Source: Moorena bouillonii PNG
GTDB lineage: Bacteria; Cyanobacteriota; Cyanobacteriia; Cyanobacteriales; Coleofasciculaceae
Length of the DNA: 64,000 nucleotides
NCBI RefSeq assembly: GCF_001942495.1
Contig: NZ_MKZS01000001.1
Span: forward strand, 7,383,039 to 7,447,038
Direction of reading: 5' to 3'
This document shows, in pieces, positions 37,439-47,886 of the stretch. Each line of letters begins with the position of its first letter. Position 1 is the first letter of the stretch. A program made the translations under genes and the position numbers. The notes under the pieces were generated by a model. That model was not told where the DNA came from. It worked only from the letters and a program-made list of their open reading frames with translations, and made no database searches.

Positions 37439-39502
37439 TCAGGGAACAGGTGTAAAAAAGATGCCCAGACCGTTGTTAACTGGTGCTGCTGTATAGGGAG
37501 ACCGATCTAGGAGTTGACCACCTAGATAAAGTCCAGTTGAGCTACCCCCGTCAAGATTGAGGGCATTAATGGCTCCCAATTTCTGCATCAACTGAGCTGT
37601 TTCCCTTAAGGTTGGGCCGTCTCCAGTATGACTATACTGAAAAGCAGCAATAATCAATGTGCCATTAGCAGTGGTTCCGATAGCACTGCGTGGAGCAGAC
37701 TGCTGAATAAAGGCATCACTAAATTGTTCCGATTTGCCATCCAAAACAATTTTTCGATCTTGTAGTAGCAGTGGTCCACCACCGAGAATATGGGGGTAGC
37801 CATTGAAGTCAGCAGGAAACGTACTCCCCTCAATTCGCACTTGGGTACCGATACTAAGATCATGAACGGCTGTGCTGTTGGCTCTAAGGGTAACTAGATA
37901 GCCATTGGGGGGGATAGGAAAGGCTTGCTGACCGGCAAGTCCTCCAGGCAACAGATGGGTGACCGAGTTGTTCTGGACAACTACAATGATTTCATGATCA
38001 ATTAAGGGAGTGTAGGTTGGTCCGAAGGCGGGAGTGTAGCGGGCAATGCCAGCTTTGACATAACCACTGTTGACGAATAGTACTGGCAAACGTTTCCGGT
38101 TTGAGGTAACTAAGGTTTCGGTGAGGCTGAGTCGTCCCAGTTTAAAGTGACCGCGATCATTCCAAGCGATCGCTCCCCGATTCAAAATTGGACCAGATAA
38201 CCATCGACTGTCACGGCGAATTGCTCCTAAGGGCAATTGGTTGTTACGGTTGAAAAAGCCAGCATTAATTGCAGCAGATGCTTGCCACCACTGAGCAGCT
38301 TTAATTAGTGGGGCTGTTCCCACTTGGGTCGTAGCATTACTGCCAATGGGTCTGAGGCGTAACCGGTGAGATTTGGGGTCAACCTCCAGCCACACCACTG
38401 GGAAGCTAGTATCTTTGAGACTAATCAACTGCTGACGCCACTGGATGCCGGGTGCCCAGAGAATATTTTTCTTTACCATGGCATCGGGTCGCAAATCAAT
38501 CACCAATCGAAAAGGGTTAGGCAAGGTGAAAACTCGCAGACGTTTACCTTTGGGGAAATCCACCCTGAGCCTAGTTTGGTTCTGATGGCTTTCTAAGCGG
38601 ATAACCGGTTTATCCATAGGAGCACCCACGGAAATGGGAGCTACATCTTCAGGCCCTTGGATCTTGGTAGCCTCTAGAGCATTAAAACCCTTGACTAGTG
38701 ACAGGTCCGCTGAGGCAGCTACTGTAATCACACCTTCAGTGCGTCGGTCATTGACTTGCCAGAAGGTTGGGCGGTCTAAATCAAGAACAATACGATTACC
38801 CCAAGGCTGACGTCCCTGGCGAATAGCCTTCACCCTGGCTGGCATGGAAGAGATATACAGCTTATCCCCGTGAACTTGTAACTGCCAACCTGCTGTTTTG
38901 GCAAAATCGGTAATATCTAGATATCGATAAGCACCACTAACTTGGCTGGGGAAGACTACTGATGTACTCCGGGGTTTAGAAAACCACCGAATCGGTTGCT
39001 GGGTAAAATCTTTACTATTGAGCATTTCTATCCCCAAAGTTTGCATCGCTCCTACATCACTGATGCCAGTGCGCACTGAGGTTCCCACCAGCCACTGCTG
39101 CCAAGGTAAGTTGATCCGCTGACCATTTAAATACACTTGAAACCCTTGTCGGATCACCTGGGGGGGGACAGAGAAAAATTCTACCTCTAAGGTGTTATCA
39201 GGCATGGGTGGTAGCTCTTCCAATAGTTTCTTCCCCTTTAAAACTAGGATGTTCTCCTGGGTGGTTTGGGATAAACTTTGAACGAGGACAGGGGTCTCTT
39301 CATCTGCTGGGGGCAACTGGTTAAGTAACTCTTTAAAGCTATTTAAGATTAAGGGTTCAATTGCTCCAACTCGCCTATTTGCCGTAGCTACGGATGCTGG
39401 GAATAGAATTAGGAGCAAGAGGGTAATGGCTAGCTTGGAGATCTGAGTCCACACTTTTGTAGTATCAATTCCGGTCTTTGGTGTTACTCTAGTCACCATC
39501 AA
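37439..39502 (-). CDS. Phosphodiester glycosidase (NAGPA/DUF2233) family exoprotein
   Basis: A signal peptide (LAITLLLLILFPASVATA) is followed by a long N-terminal region with a strand-rich AMIN-like part (RLRVFTLPNPFRLVIDLRP). The C-terminal ~300 residues carry the phosphodiester-glycosidase fold: NAGFFNRNNQLPLGA, ILGGGPLLLQDRK, PRSAIGTTANGTLIIAAFQ, INALNLDGGSSTGLYLGG, VNNGLGIFF. It is probably periplasmic or outer-membrane linked, acting on wall or exopolysaccharide. Start MM at 39502 or 39499. Confidence 0.85.
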   Translation of the reverse strand: MMVTRVTPKTGIDTTKVWTQISKLAITLLLLILFPASVATANRRVGAIEPLILNSFKELLNQLPPADEETPVLVQSLSQTTQENILVLKGKKLLEELPPMPDNTLEVEFFSVPPQVIRQGFQVYLNGQRINLPWQQWLVGTSVRTGISDVGAMQTLGIEMLNSKDFTQQPIRWFSKPRSTSVVFPSQVSGAYRYLDITDFAKTAGWQLQVHGDKLYISSMPARVKAIRQGRQPWGNRIVLDLDRPTFWQVNDRRTEGVITVAASADLSLVKGFNALEATKIQGPEDVAPISVGAPMDKPVIRLESHQNQTRLRVDFPKGKRLRVFTLPNPFRLVIDLRPDAMVKKNILWAPGIQWRQQLISLKDTSFPVVWLEVDPKSHRLRLRPIGSNATTQVGTAPLIKAAQWWQASAAINAGFFNRNNQLPLGAIRRDSRWLSGPILNRGAIAWNDRGHFKLGRLSLTETLVTSNRKRLPVLFVNSGYVKAGIARYTPAFGPTYTPLIDHEIIVVVQNNSVTHLLPGGLAGQQAFPIPPNGYLVTLRANSTAVHDLSIGTQVRIEGSTFPADFNGYPHILGGGPLLLQDRKIVLDGKSEQFSDAFIQQSAPRSAIGTTANGTLIIAAFQYSHTGDGPTLRETAQLMQKLGAINALNLDGGSSTGLYLGGQLLDRSPYTAAPVNNGLGIFFTPVP

Positions 39503-40401
39503 AGGGTTCCATTGAGCATTGGTTGCAGCTAGTAGCCTGTTTCCTCAAAGGACTGATTTGGCTTAAAGCTATCCTTTCATAACCTAAATCAGTCAGCAAA
39601 AACTATAGAGAATGTCTAATTTCACATACTCTTCAACTAAGTTCTAGGCATTTAGGCTCTAGGCATGTAGCCTAAGGGGGTTTTAAAAAAGTATGAAGGG
39701 CTCCAGGTCAAGCATGGAGGCTCTCAACTCCCCCTGTTCTAATACCTAAGACCATTAGCCTAATACCTAGGCATTTAGGGAGGAGATGCCACCTGGTCTA
39801 AACTAATACTGTGATAAAGGCTACTTTGATCAAGGCTACTGTGACAAGATCAAGTCCTGTCAGTGAAAAAGAGTCGTTAAGAAAGCTATTTTGAGTTTCG
39901 CTCAATGGTCTTGATCACTGCTACGGTAAATCCACCAATTTCTTCCCGAGTAAAATTTTCAGTAGGTTTATGGAGAAATTAGGTATTGCTATCCCTAACC
40001 TATTTCTTATATCATGGCTATCCACCTATATATGTAAGTTTCTAGGATTTATGCCAGCGTCATGGAACCCTGGTCACTTTGGTCATCAGCTAGGTGGTTA
40101 GTTGCATGGCATTGTTGAAGCACTAAGCGTGTTGCTACTGGTAAAACCTGATGAGGTTAACTACATCCCTTGCTCTGTGTCGGAGGATGTAGCTTTTGTG
40201 TCAGCAGCTGACCAGATTTCATTGGATACTCAGGATAGGAGTTTCTAAGGGAAAAAAGCTTGATAGATTGTTCAACCGAGGGAATCGGGATTAGACCCAA
40301 CCAACTTCTGGCTCACCATTGATGGTAAATCATTGTTGATTTTTTCAGCCTAGTAGCAGTCTATAGGTCACTGCTACTAGGTTAATAGTCCTCAGTCTGT
40401 A
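39503..40401. other. 900-bp leader/intergenic region upstream of glsF
   Basis: CTAGGCATTTAGG-like short repeats occur at 39645-39780. A hairpin CTACATCC/GGATGTAG followed by CTTTT (40161-40197) could be an attenuator or terminator. No NtcA site (GTA-N8-TAC) could be found by eye, though glsF regulation by nitrogen status is common. Confidence 0.4.
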
Positions 40402-43400
40402 ATGAAAGCATCACTAAACACCGTGAATAATAATTGGATGAATAATATCGATAATCAGAAAAACCAGGAAGATCTACAACAGTATCACACAAGGATACCG
40501 TATCCAGGTCAACGTTGGTTGGTGGAGGAACGAGATGCCTGTGGAGTTGGCTTTATTGCGTCTGGGCAGGGTATCGCTACTCATAAATTGATTGAACAAG
40601 CTCTAGTGGCACTGGGTTGTCTAGAACACCGGGGTGGGTGTAGTGCTGACCAAGATTCAGGGGATGGTGCAGGCTTATTGACTGCTATTCCCTGGAAACT
40701 GTTGGAAAAATGGTTCACTGAACAAGGCATTGACCAGCCTCCTACGGAACAGTTGGGAGTTGGGATGGTATTCTTGCCTCAGGATAAGAGCTTGGTTAGC
40801 CAAGGTAAGTCCATTGTTGAGGAAGTCCTTGCTCAAGAAGGCTTAAAGGTTTTAGGCTGGCGTGTGGTACCAGTATGTTCAGAGATCCTGGGTATCCAAG
40901 CGAAAGCTAATCAACCCCATATGGAACAGTTGATCGTAGCTTCTGAAGGGGAGATAGGAGATGAACTGGAGCGTTTGCTGTTCAAAACTCGCTGTCGCAT
41001 TGCTAAGGCACTAAAATCTCAGAGTACCATCCGAGTGCCTGAAGATTGGTATTTTTGCTCTTTTTCCAGTCGCACGATTGTCTACAAAGGCATGGTGCGC
41101 TCAGCGATACTTGGAGAGTTTTACTTAGACTTAAAAAATCCTGATTACCAGAGTGGGTTTGCTGTCTATCACCGACGCTTTAGCACCAATACTATGCCCA
41201 AGTGGCCCCTTGCTCAACCGATGCGGTTGTTGGGACATAATGGTGAGATTAACACTCTGTTGGGTAATGTCAACTGGATGATAGCCCGGGAGGCTGACTT
41301 GGCTCATCCAGTTTGGGAAAAAGGGTTGAAGGTTAAAGGTTCTCAAACTAACCTTAAACCAAATAACTCCTTAGATGAGATCAAGCCTATTATCAATCCA
41401 GAAAACAGTGACTCAGCCATCCTAGATAATGTATTTGAATTACTGGTGCAATCTGGACGCAGTCCTCTGACCGGATTAATGATCATGGTGCCGGAGGCTT
41501 ACCAAAATCAGCCGGATTTGGATAACTATCCGGAAATTGTTGATTTTTATGAATACTACAGTGGAATTCAGGAAGCTTGGGATGGTCCAGCGCTATTAGT
41601 ATTCAGTGATGGGAAAACAGTGGGAGCCAGCCTAGACCGAAATGGATTACGACCGGCTCGTTATAGCATTACCCGGGATGGCTATGTGGTGGTGGCATCA
41701 GAAGTGGGGGTAGTGGACTTGCCAGAATCCGAGATTGTGGAAAAGGGCAGACTCGGACCAGGGCAAATGATTGCTGTTGACCTGGAAAGCAACGAAATTC
41801 TAAAAAACTGGGATATCAAGCAACGGGTAGCGGCTCAACAACCCTATGGTCAGTGGCTGAAGCAGTACCGTGTAAAATTGGAACCCCAACCCTTTACTGA
41901 GGCTCCTGAACAAGAGGCGGCTAAGTTACTGGGTCAGCAGACCGCTTTTGGCTACACTGCTGAGGATGTGGAGATGATCATCCAGCCGATGAGCACCCAG
42001 GGGAAAGAACCTACTTTCTGTATGGGAGATGATATTCCCTTGGCGGTACTCTCCAATAAGCCTCGGCTACTCTATGACTATTTCAAACAACGCTTTGCCC
42101 AGGTCACTAACCCACCCATTGATCCTCTACGGGAAAGTTTGGTGATGTCGTTGAGTGTAGAGCTGGGTGAGCGAGGGAATATATTAGAAGCTAAGCCGGA
42201 GTACGCCCAGTTGTTAAAGCTGGAAACCCCAGTACTCAATGAGGCGGAGTTGGCAGTGGTGAAAGCCTCAGGGTTTGAGACGGCTGAACTCTCTACTCTA
42301 TTTGAAATTGCTACTGGTCCAGGGGGGCTAGACGTAGCTGTGAATCGTCTGTGTGACCAAGCGGCTGAGTCGGTAAGGGCTGGTAAAACGATTCTGATTT
42401 TGAGTGATAAAACTGCTGGAGGGCTTTCTGAAAACTACTCCTATATTCCACCGATGTTGGCTATAGGTGCGGTTCACCACCACCTGATCTCTCAAGGATT
42501 AAGGATGAAGGCATCTATTATTGTGGAAACGGCTCAATGCTGGAGTACTCATCACTATGCTTGCTTAATTGGTTATGGTGCATCAGCAGTTTGTCCTTAT
42601 TTGGCTTGGGAATCGGTACGGAATTGGTGGGCTAATCCTAAGACTCAGAAATTGATGGGCCAGGGGAAACTGGAAAGCCTGACTATAGACCAAGCTCAGA
42701 AAAATTATCGCAAGGCGGTACAAGCAGGTTTATTGAAAATCCTATCTAAGATGGGAATTTCCCTATTATCGTCTTACCATGGCGCTCAGATTTTTGAAGC
42801 AATTGGCATTGGTGGGGATTTATTGGCACTAGCCTTTAAGGGAACTACATCTCGGCTGGGAGGTTTGAGTATTGCTGATTTAGCTCAGGAAGTGATGGAG
42901 TTTCACAAGCGGGCTTTCCCCCTGACAGCTAAGAAACTGGAAAACTTTGGCTTTATCAATTACCGTCCTCGGGGCGAGTATCACATGAACAGCCCTGAAA
43001 TGGCTAAAGCCCTACACAAGGCGGTTTCCTCTTTCGTCCGTGACCAATCCTCTAAGAATGGTAACGGTAAAAATCACAAAGAGTTGGAAGTTAGCAAGTT
43101 GCAGGTTAAACCTTCAAGCCTTGACGCTAACAAAGAAGCTTACGACCACTACGATGTGTATCGGAAACTGTTGGAAGAGCGTCCAGCAACTGCACTACGA
43201 GATTTGTTGGACTTCAACAGCGACCAACCTACTATTCCGATTGAGGAAGTAGAACCTGTTGAGGAAATTGTCAAGCGCTTCTGTACCGGAGCAATGTCCC
43301 TAGGCTCTCTATCCCGAGAAGCTCACGAAACTCTAGCTATTGCTATGAACCGGATTGGCGGTAAATCCAACAGTGGTGAAGGGGGAGAAGACCCAGTGCG

Positions 43401-45234
43401 CTTCAGCATTCTGAATGATGTGGATCAGACTGGTCATTCTCAGACTCTACCTCACTTAAAGGGATTACGTAATGGGGATGTTGCTTCCTCTGCGGTTAAA
43501 CAAGTAGCATCTGGTCGCTTTGGAGTAACACCAGAGTACCTGATGAGTGGGAAGCAGTTAGAAATTAAGATTGCTCAAGGTGCTAAGCCAGGGGAAGGGG
43601 GTCAGTTACCAGGTAAGAAGGTTAGTCCCTACATTGCTAAGCTGCGGCGTTCCAAGCCAGGAGTAACCCTAATTTCCCCACCACCCCATCATGATATCTA
43701 TTCCATTGAAGACCTAGCGCAGCTGATTTTTGATTTGCATCAGATTAACCCTCAAGCTAAGGTATCTGTGAAGTTGGTGGCAGAAATTGGGATTGGAACT
43801 GTTGCGGCTGGGGTAGCTAAAGCTAATGCGGATGTAATCCAAATTTCTGGTCATGATGGGGGTACTGGAGCATCTCCCCTGAGTTCGATTAAGCACGCTG
43901 GAGCGCCTTGGGAACTGGGAGTAACTGAAGTACATCGGATCTTGATGGAAAACCAACTACGCGATCGCGTTTTGCTGCGGGTAGATGGTGGCTTAAAAAC
44001 TGGTTGGGACGTACTGATGGCTGCCTTGATGGGAGGACAAGAGTACGGTTTCGGTTCGGTATCGATGATTGCTGAAGGTTGCATTATGGCACGGATTTGC
44101 CATACCAATCAATGTCCTGTAGGGGTTGCTACTCAGCAAGAACGCCTGCGCCAGCGCTTTACCGGGGTTCCAGGCCACGTGGTCAACTTCTTCTACTTTG
44201 TGGCTCAGGAAGTGCGATCGCTTCTTGCCAAACTAGGTTACCGTTCTTTAAAGGATATCATTGGTCGGGCTGATCTACTCAAAGTTCGGGAGGGCCTTGA
44301 GTTGACTAAGACATCTATGTTGAATCTAGATTGTCTGACTCAGCTGCCTGATACTCGCACAGACCGCAGTTGGCTCAACCATAACGATGTCCACAGCAAC
44401 GGACCAGTGCTAGATGATCAACTCCTGGCTGACGCTGACCTGACGAATGCTATTCAAAACCATGGGTCTGTGACTAAAGATGTTGACATTGTCAACACTG
44501 ACCGTACTGTAGGGACTCGTATTGCTGGGGTAATTGCCAAGCAGTATGGTAACAGTGGTTTTGATGGACACATTACTCTGAACTTCAAGGGGGCTGCGGG
44601 TCAAAGCTTTGGTGCCTTTAACCTGCCTAGTATGACCTTGATTTTAACTGGTGAAGCGAATGACTATGTAGGCAAAGGGATGCATGGTGGTGAAATTATT
44701 ATCAAACCACCGGCTGATGCCACCTATGACCCAGCTAACAATGTAATTGTAGGTAATACCTGCCTCTACGGTGCCACTGGCGGAACATTATTTGCCCATG
44801 GCGGTGCTGGTGAGCGGTTTGGTGTGCGCAACTCCAAAGGCTATGCTGTGATTGAGGCAGCTGGTGATCACTGCTGTGAATACATGACTGGTGGTGTAAT
44901 TGTAGTCTTAGGGAAAGTGGGACGTAATGTCGGTGCTGGTATGACTGGTGGTTTAGCCTACTTCCTAGATGAAGAGGATAGTTTTCCGGCCAAAGTGAAC
45001 CAGGATGTCAAGATTCAACGGGTAATTTCAGCCGCTGGAGAGCAACAGTTGAAAGGCTTAATTAAAGACCATGCCACTCGGACTGGTAGCCCGAAAGCCC
45101 AGATGATTCTGGACAACTGGTCTGAATATCTGCCCAAATTCTGGCAAGTGGTACCCCCTTCTGAGGCGGATACTCCTCAAGCCAATCCTGATGTGGTAGA
45201 AGAACGGGAGTTAGTTTCTTCGACAGTAGGCTAA
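40402..45234 (+). CDS. glsF: Ferredoxin-dependent glutamate synthase
   Basis: 1610 residues. After a 46-residue propeptide, Cys47 in [13 protein letters not shown] is the class II amidotransferase nucleophile. FMN/2-oxoglutarate site segments ([32 protein letters not shown]) follow. The 3Fe-4S cysteines are in [15 protein letters not shown]. The C-terminal GXGXG beta-helix ends the protein. It makes two glutamates from glutamine and 2-oxoglutarate. Two linkers look repeat-derived: near residues 306-322 ([17 protein letters not shown]) and 893-908 ([16 protein letters not shown]), encoded by GTTGAAGGTTAAAGGTT-like DNA. Confidence 0.96.
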   Translation: MKASLNTVNNNWMNNIDNQKNQEDLQQYHTRIPYPGQRWLVEERDACGVGFIASGQGIATHKLIEQALVALGCLEHRGGCSADQDSGDGAGLLTAIPWKLLEKWFTEQGIDQPPTEQLGVGMVFLPQDKSLVSQGKSIVEEVLAQEGLKVLGWRVVPVCSEILGIQAKANQPHMEQLIVASEGEIGDELERLLFKTRCRIAKALKSQSTIRVPEDWYFCSFSSRTIVYKGMVRSAILGEFYLDLKNPDYQSGFAVYHRRFSTNTMPKWPLAQPMRLLGHNGEINTLLGNVNWMIAREADLAHPVWEKGLKVKGSQTNLKPNNSLDEIKPIINPENSDSAILDNVFELLVQSGRSPLTGLMIMVPEAYQNQPDLDNYPEIVDFYEYYSGIQEAWDGPALLVFSDGKTVGASLDRNGLRPARYSITRDGYVVVASEVGVVDLPESEIVEKGRLGPGQMIAVDLESNEILKNWDIKQRVAAQQPYGQWLKQYRVKLEPQPFTEAPEQEAAKLLGQQTAFGYTAEDVEMIIQPMSTQGKEPTFCMGDDIPLAVLSNKPRLLYDYFKQRFAQVTNPPIDPLRESLVMSLSVELGERGNILEAKPEYAQLLKLETPVLNEAELAVVKASGFETAELSTLFEIATGPGGLDVAVNRLCDQAAESVRAGKTILILSDKTAGGLSENYSYIPPMLAIGAVHHHLISQGLRMKASIIVETAQCWSTHHYACLIGYGASAVCPYLAWESVRNWWANPKTQKLMGQGKLESLTIDQAQKNYRKAVQAGLLKILSKMGISLLSSYHGAQIFEAIGIGGDLLALAFKGTTSRLGGLSIADLAQEVMEFHKRAFPLTAKKLENFGFINYRPRGEYHMNSPEMAKALHKAVSSFVRDQSSKNGNGKNHKELEVSKLQVKPSSLDANKEAYDHYDVYRKLLEERPATALRDLLDFNSDQPTIPIEEVEPVEEIVKRFCTGAMSLGSLSREAHETLAIAMNRIGGKSNSGEGGEDPVRFSILNDVDQTGHSQTLPHLKGLRNGDVASSAVKQVASGRFGVTPEYLMSGKQLEIKIAQGAKPGEGGQLPGKKVSPYIAKLRRSKPGVTLISPPPHHDIYSIEDLAQLIFDLHQINPQAKVSVKLVAEIGIGTVAAGVAKANADVIQISGHDGGTGASPLSSIKHAGAPWELGVTEVHRILMENQLRDRVLLRVDGGLKTGWDVLMAALMGGQEYGFGSVSMIAEGCIMARICHTNQCPVGVATQQERLRQRFTGVPGHVVNFFYFVAQEVRSLLAKLGYRSLKDIIGRADLLKVREGLELTKTSMLNLDCLTQLPDTRTDRSWLNHNDVHSNGPVLDDQLLADADLTNAIQNHGSVTKDVDIVNTDRTVGTRIAGVIAKQYGNSGFDGHITLNFKGAAGQSFGAFNLPSMTLILTGEANDYVGKGMHGGEIIIKPPADATYDPANNVIVGNTCLYGATGGTLFAHGGAGERFGVRNSKGYAVIEAAGDHCCEYMTGGVIVVLGKVGRNVGAGMTGGLAYFLDEEDSFPAKVNQDVKIQRVISAAGEQQLKGLIKDHATRTGSPKAQMILDNWSEYLPKFWQVVPPSEADTPQANPDVVEERELVSSTVG

Positions 45235-45236
45235 AG

Positions 45237-45343
45237 CAGTTAAAGGTTAAAGGTTCCAGGTTGGATTGGGTTACCAGTTGCAGGTTAGAAGGTTGAAGGT
45301 TGGTTTGATCACCTTTAACCTTCAACCTTTAACCTGGGAAAGA
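45237..45343 (+). terminator. Large imperfect hairpin after glsF
   Basis: Repeats of AGGTTGAAGGTT on the left arm (45279-45304) pair with AACCTTCAACCTTTAACCT on the right arm (45312-45335). It may terminate glsF, but is built from the same dispersed GGTTAAAGGTT repeats found elsewhere. Confidence 0.5.
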
Positions 45344-45948
45344 GAATATTAAGCAAGGTAACAAACATCTTTGAGTGGCGGGACTCGTCGATGGAGTGAT
45401 TACGACCTAACCTAGTAAAATCCTGGTTTTGGATGCACTGGGATAATTGCCAAGCCTCTTGAGAACCCTTGCCTTATTCCGGTGCATTGATAATTAGAGA
45501 GTTAGCAAACCACTCTCGATGACGAGCGCACTGGCGATACAAATCACCTCCCCATGCCATGCCATGGGGAGGTTAGTGAATCTGACATGCTTCGGTCAGA
45601 AGATTAGTATAATTCTCAAAAGTCTGATTTTTATAACCTTCAATATATGCGATCGCTAATTCGCTGATAGAGCTCATGACTGTATTTTTGTTAACTCTTG
45701 ACCCTTAACTGCTGACTATTAACAGTCAATTAAAAGCTGTTTAATTATTTAAAATTAATTAATTTTATTAACTAATAATAGCAACTTTATGAGTATCTAT
45801 GGCTGTTAATTGCTAAGTATTACCATTAAGCATTACTATGAAATAGTTTACCTATTTTCAGACAGGTTAATACCAAATCCGCGCTGATTTTATTATGACG
45901 ATATTAAACTTGGATTTGGTATAAATGAATGATGAAGTTGTTAGATAT
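45344..45948. other. Intergenic stretch without a supported gene
   Basis: Contains a CCCATGCCATGCCATGGGG palindrome (45553-45571) and AT-rich runs with TTAATTAATTTTATTAA near 45755. Nothing else is recognised. Confidence 0.4.
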
Positions 45949-46248
45949 CTAAATTTCTGGGAATAACATCTCTTCATCGCCAGGAAATGCCATAATGCGT
46001 ATTTTAAAGCAATCGCAATCAAGTGTGAGACCATAGGGGCTTGGATGATAGTTACACCCTGGTGGGGGTGGTGGATAAATCTGCAATTTAAATCCATGAT
46101 CAGCCTTGTCTGGAGGTGATTTGATACTGAGTCTTCTACTGCCTTTAATGGATTTGATATCTTCCTCACTTAAATCAAAGCTAATTGGCTCGAAGTTATT
46201 GAGATCTTCGATAGTCATTGAATTTATTTCTTGATTGTCATTGTTCAT
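45949..46248 (-). CDS. Hypothetical 99-aa protein, possible peptide precursor
   Basis: The N-terminal half is acidic and leader-like (MNNDNQEINSMTIEDLNNFE), with SFDLSEEDIKSIKGS resembling leader helices that end in a Gly-type cleavage site. The C-terminal half is Pro/Cys-rich (IYPPPPPGCNYHPSPYGLTL, then DCDCF). No modification enzyme or transporter gene lies nearby. A plain hypothetical protein is equally possible. Confidence 0.45.
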   Translation of the reverse strand: MNNDNQEINSMTIEDLNNFEPISFDLSEEDIKSIKGSRRLSIKSPPDKADHGFKLQIYPPPPPGCNYHPSPYGLTLDCDCFKIRIMAFPGDEEMLFPEI

Positions 46249-46839
46249 AATTTATAGTCTTTCCAATGTTGGATTAGCCGATTTCTTATCTGGTAAACTA
46301 GATAGACAGCAGAAATTAATACCCAATTGCAGGAAGGATGAACCTTGACTTTTGATCTTGGGTGTCACAGGTATGCCCTGCTACAACCACAAGGAAGGTT
46401 GTAGACCATAACAAGAGCAGGACTTACGCATTCAATCTACTTCTAGGGTGCATTATTAAGGCACCCTACTAGATAACTACACCATAACTACATAAGCGCG
46501 TTTGGTACCAAGTTTTGGGTAAGTCATGAACTTTGGGTAAGTCATGATCAGTTAACCGTTAACTTATCAACAGTTAACAGTATTGTTTTGGTTGAAGATT
46601 TCAATCTCGGTTTGCTAGGTTAATTTGGGTAGATAACTTATCGAATAGGATAACTAAATTTCAGAAAGCTATGTCGCCATTTTGGCGGTAAATTTAATAA
46701 AGCATACTAAGGTCAACAATCAAAGCCTCCAAGGTTAGGTTAATCTCAAGTTGAGCATAACTGATTACCTATTTATGGGTTTAAAGTTGACCATTGACTG
46801 TCAAAAGCTAACGGTTAACCGTTGATAAGTAATTACATG
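46249..46839. other. Intergenic stretch without a supported gene
   Basis: Short CAGTTAACCGTTAAC-type inverted repeats occur near 46548-46580 and again at 46808-46825. No RNA or gene is recognised. Confidence 0.4.
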
Positions 46840-47757
46840 TCACTTCTGTTCTTTTTGTGCTATCTCCAACTCTTTTCGTGCCATATCCAACAATTCCGGT
46901 ACAGTCACAAACTGGTAACCTTGCTTTCTCAATTCAGTAATAATTACCGGTAAAGCTCGTATCGTCTTGGCACGATTGCCGCCACCATCGTGGAGTAGCA
47001 CAATTCCTCCCGGTTTGGCTCTGCGGAGAACATTATAGGTCAACCGACGTTGGTTTACCGAGTAATCCTCTGAGTCAGCTGACCATTTTACAATCACGTA
47101 ATTTTTTTTTCGGGCGTAAGCCACTAAGCCATTGTTCATTATCCCCCCAGGGGGTCTAAACAAAGAGGTCTTAACGTTAATAGTTTTGTAAATCCTTGCT
47201 GTGGTATTATCAATTTCCTTAGCAGCTGCTAAACTATTATGATAGTAATAACTATGGTTCCAACTATGGTTGCCAAGGGCATGACCATGGTCTACAATTT
47301 TCTTAAGCTCTTCTGGATATAGATAAACATTTCTCCCTACCACGAAGAAAGTTGCCTTAACATCATATTTTTTAAGGATGTGTAGCACATCGTTAGTCAT
47401 CTTCGGCCAAGGACCATCGTCAAAGGTCAAGGCAATGACTTTCTGTGGAGTTTTAAGCTCAACGTCCTCGATATATTTTCCCCGAAATTGCGGAGGAACA
47501 TAGTTAATCTGCTTGCCTCTCTCTTGCTCTGCCCATTTAGCAATACCTTGCTGCAAACCTTTATCTGGCGGCTTAGTTAACGTTTCAACCTTCTTTGAGT
47601 CAGTTTGCTGCTGTGGCATTTGCCTAGTGATTAGTGCAGCAATATTTTGGTTAGCCCATCGACTTGTTTTCAAGGTGTAGCCAGCCATACAACTTAGAAT
47701 AGCAGCAATTATAATCCATGTACTGCGCGACCAGAATAAGCCCTCACGTTTTGCCAA
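46840..47757 (-). CDS. Membrane-anchored polysaccharide deacetylase (NodB domain)
   Basis: An N-terminal transmembrane anchor (STWIIIAAILSCMAGYTL) is followed by a spacer and a NodB domain: IALTFDDGPWPKMT (catalytic Asp and metal Asp), LGNHSWNHSYY (metal His residues), LFRPPGGIMN, IVKWSADSEDY, and GGIVLLHDGGGNR. All motifs of active deacetylases are present. It probably de-N-acetylates peptidoglycan or exopolysaccharide in the periplasm. Confidence 0.9.
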   Translation of the reverse strand: MAKREGLFWSRSTWIIIAAILSCMAGYTLKTSRWANQNIAALITRQMPQQQTDSKKVETLTKPPDKGLQQGIAKWAEQERGKQINYVPPQFRGKYIEDVELKTPQKVIALTFDDGPWPKMTNDVLHILKKYDVKATFFVVGRNVYLYPEELKKIVDHGHALGNHSWNHSYYYHNSLAAAKEIDNTTARIYKTINVKTSLFRPPGGIMNNGLVAYARKKNYVIVKWSADSEDYSVNQRRLTYNVLRRAKPGGIVLLHDGGGNRAKTIRALPVIITELRKQGYQFVTVPELLDMARKELEIAQKEQK

Positions 47758-47886
47758 AATTGGTCTCCTTTGCTCCTGCCAAAATACCAGGAAAGTAAAT
47801 TATCATCTTTAACTAACCATCATCTTATATAGTGGTGGCTAGCTGTTGCCTAATTGTCTGTTTAATTGTCTGTTTAACATTAGCGG

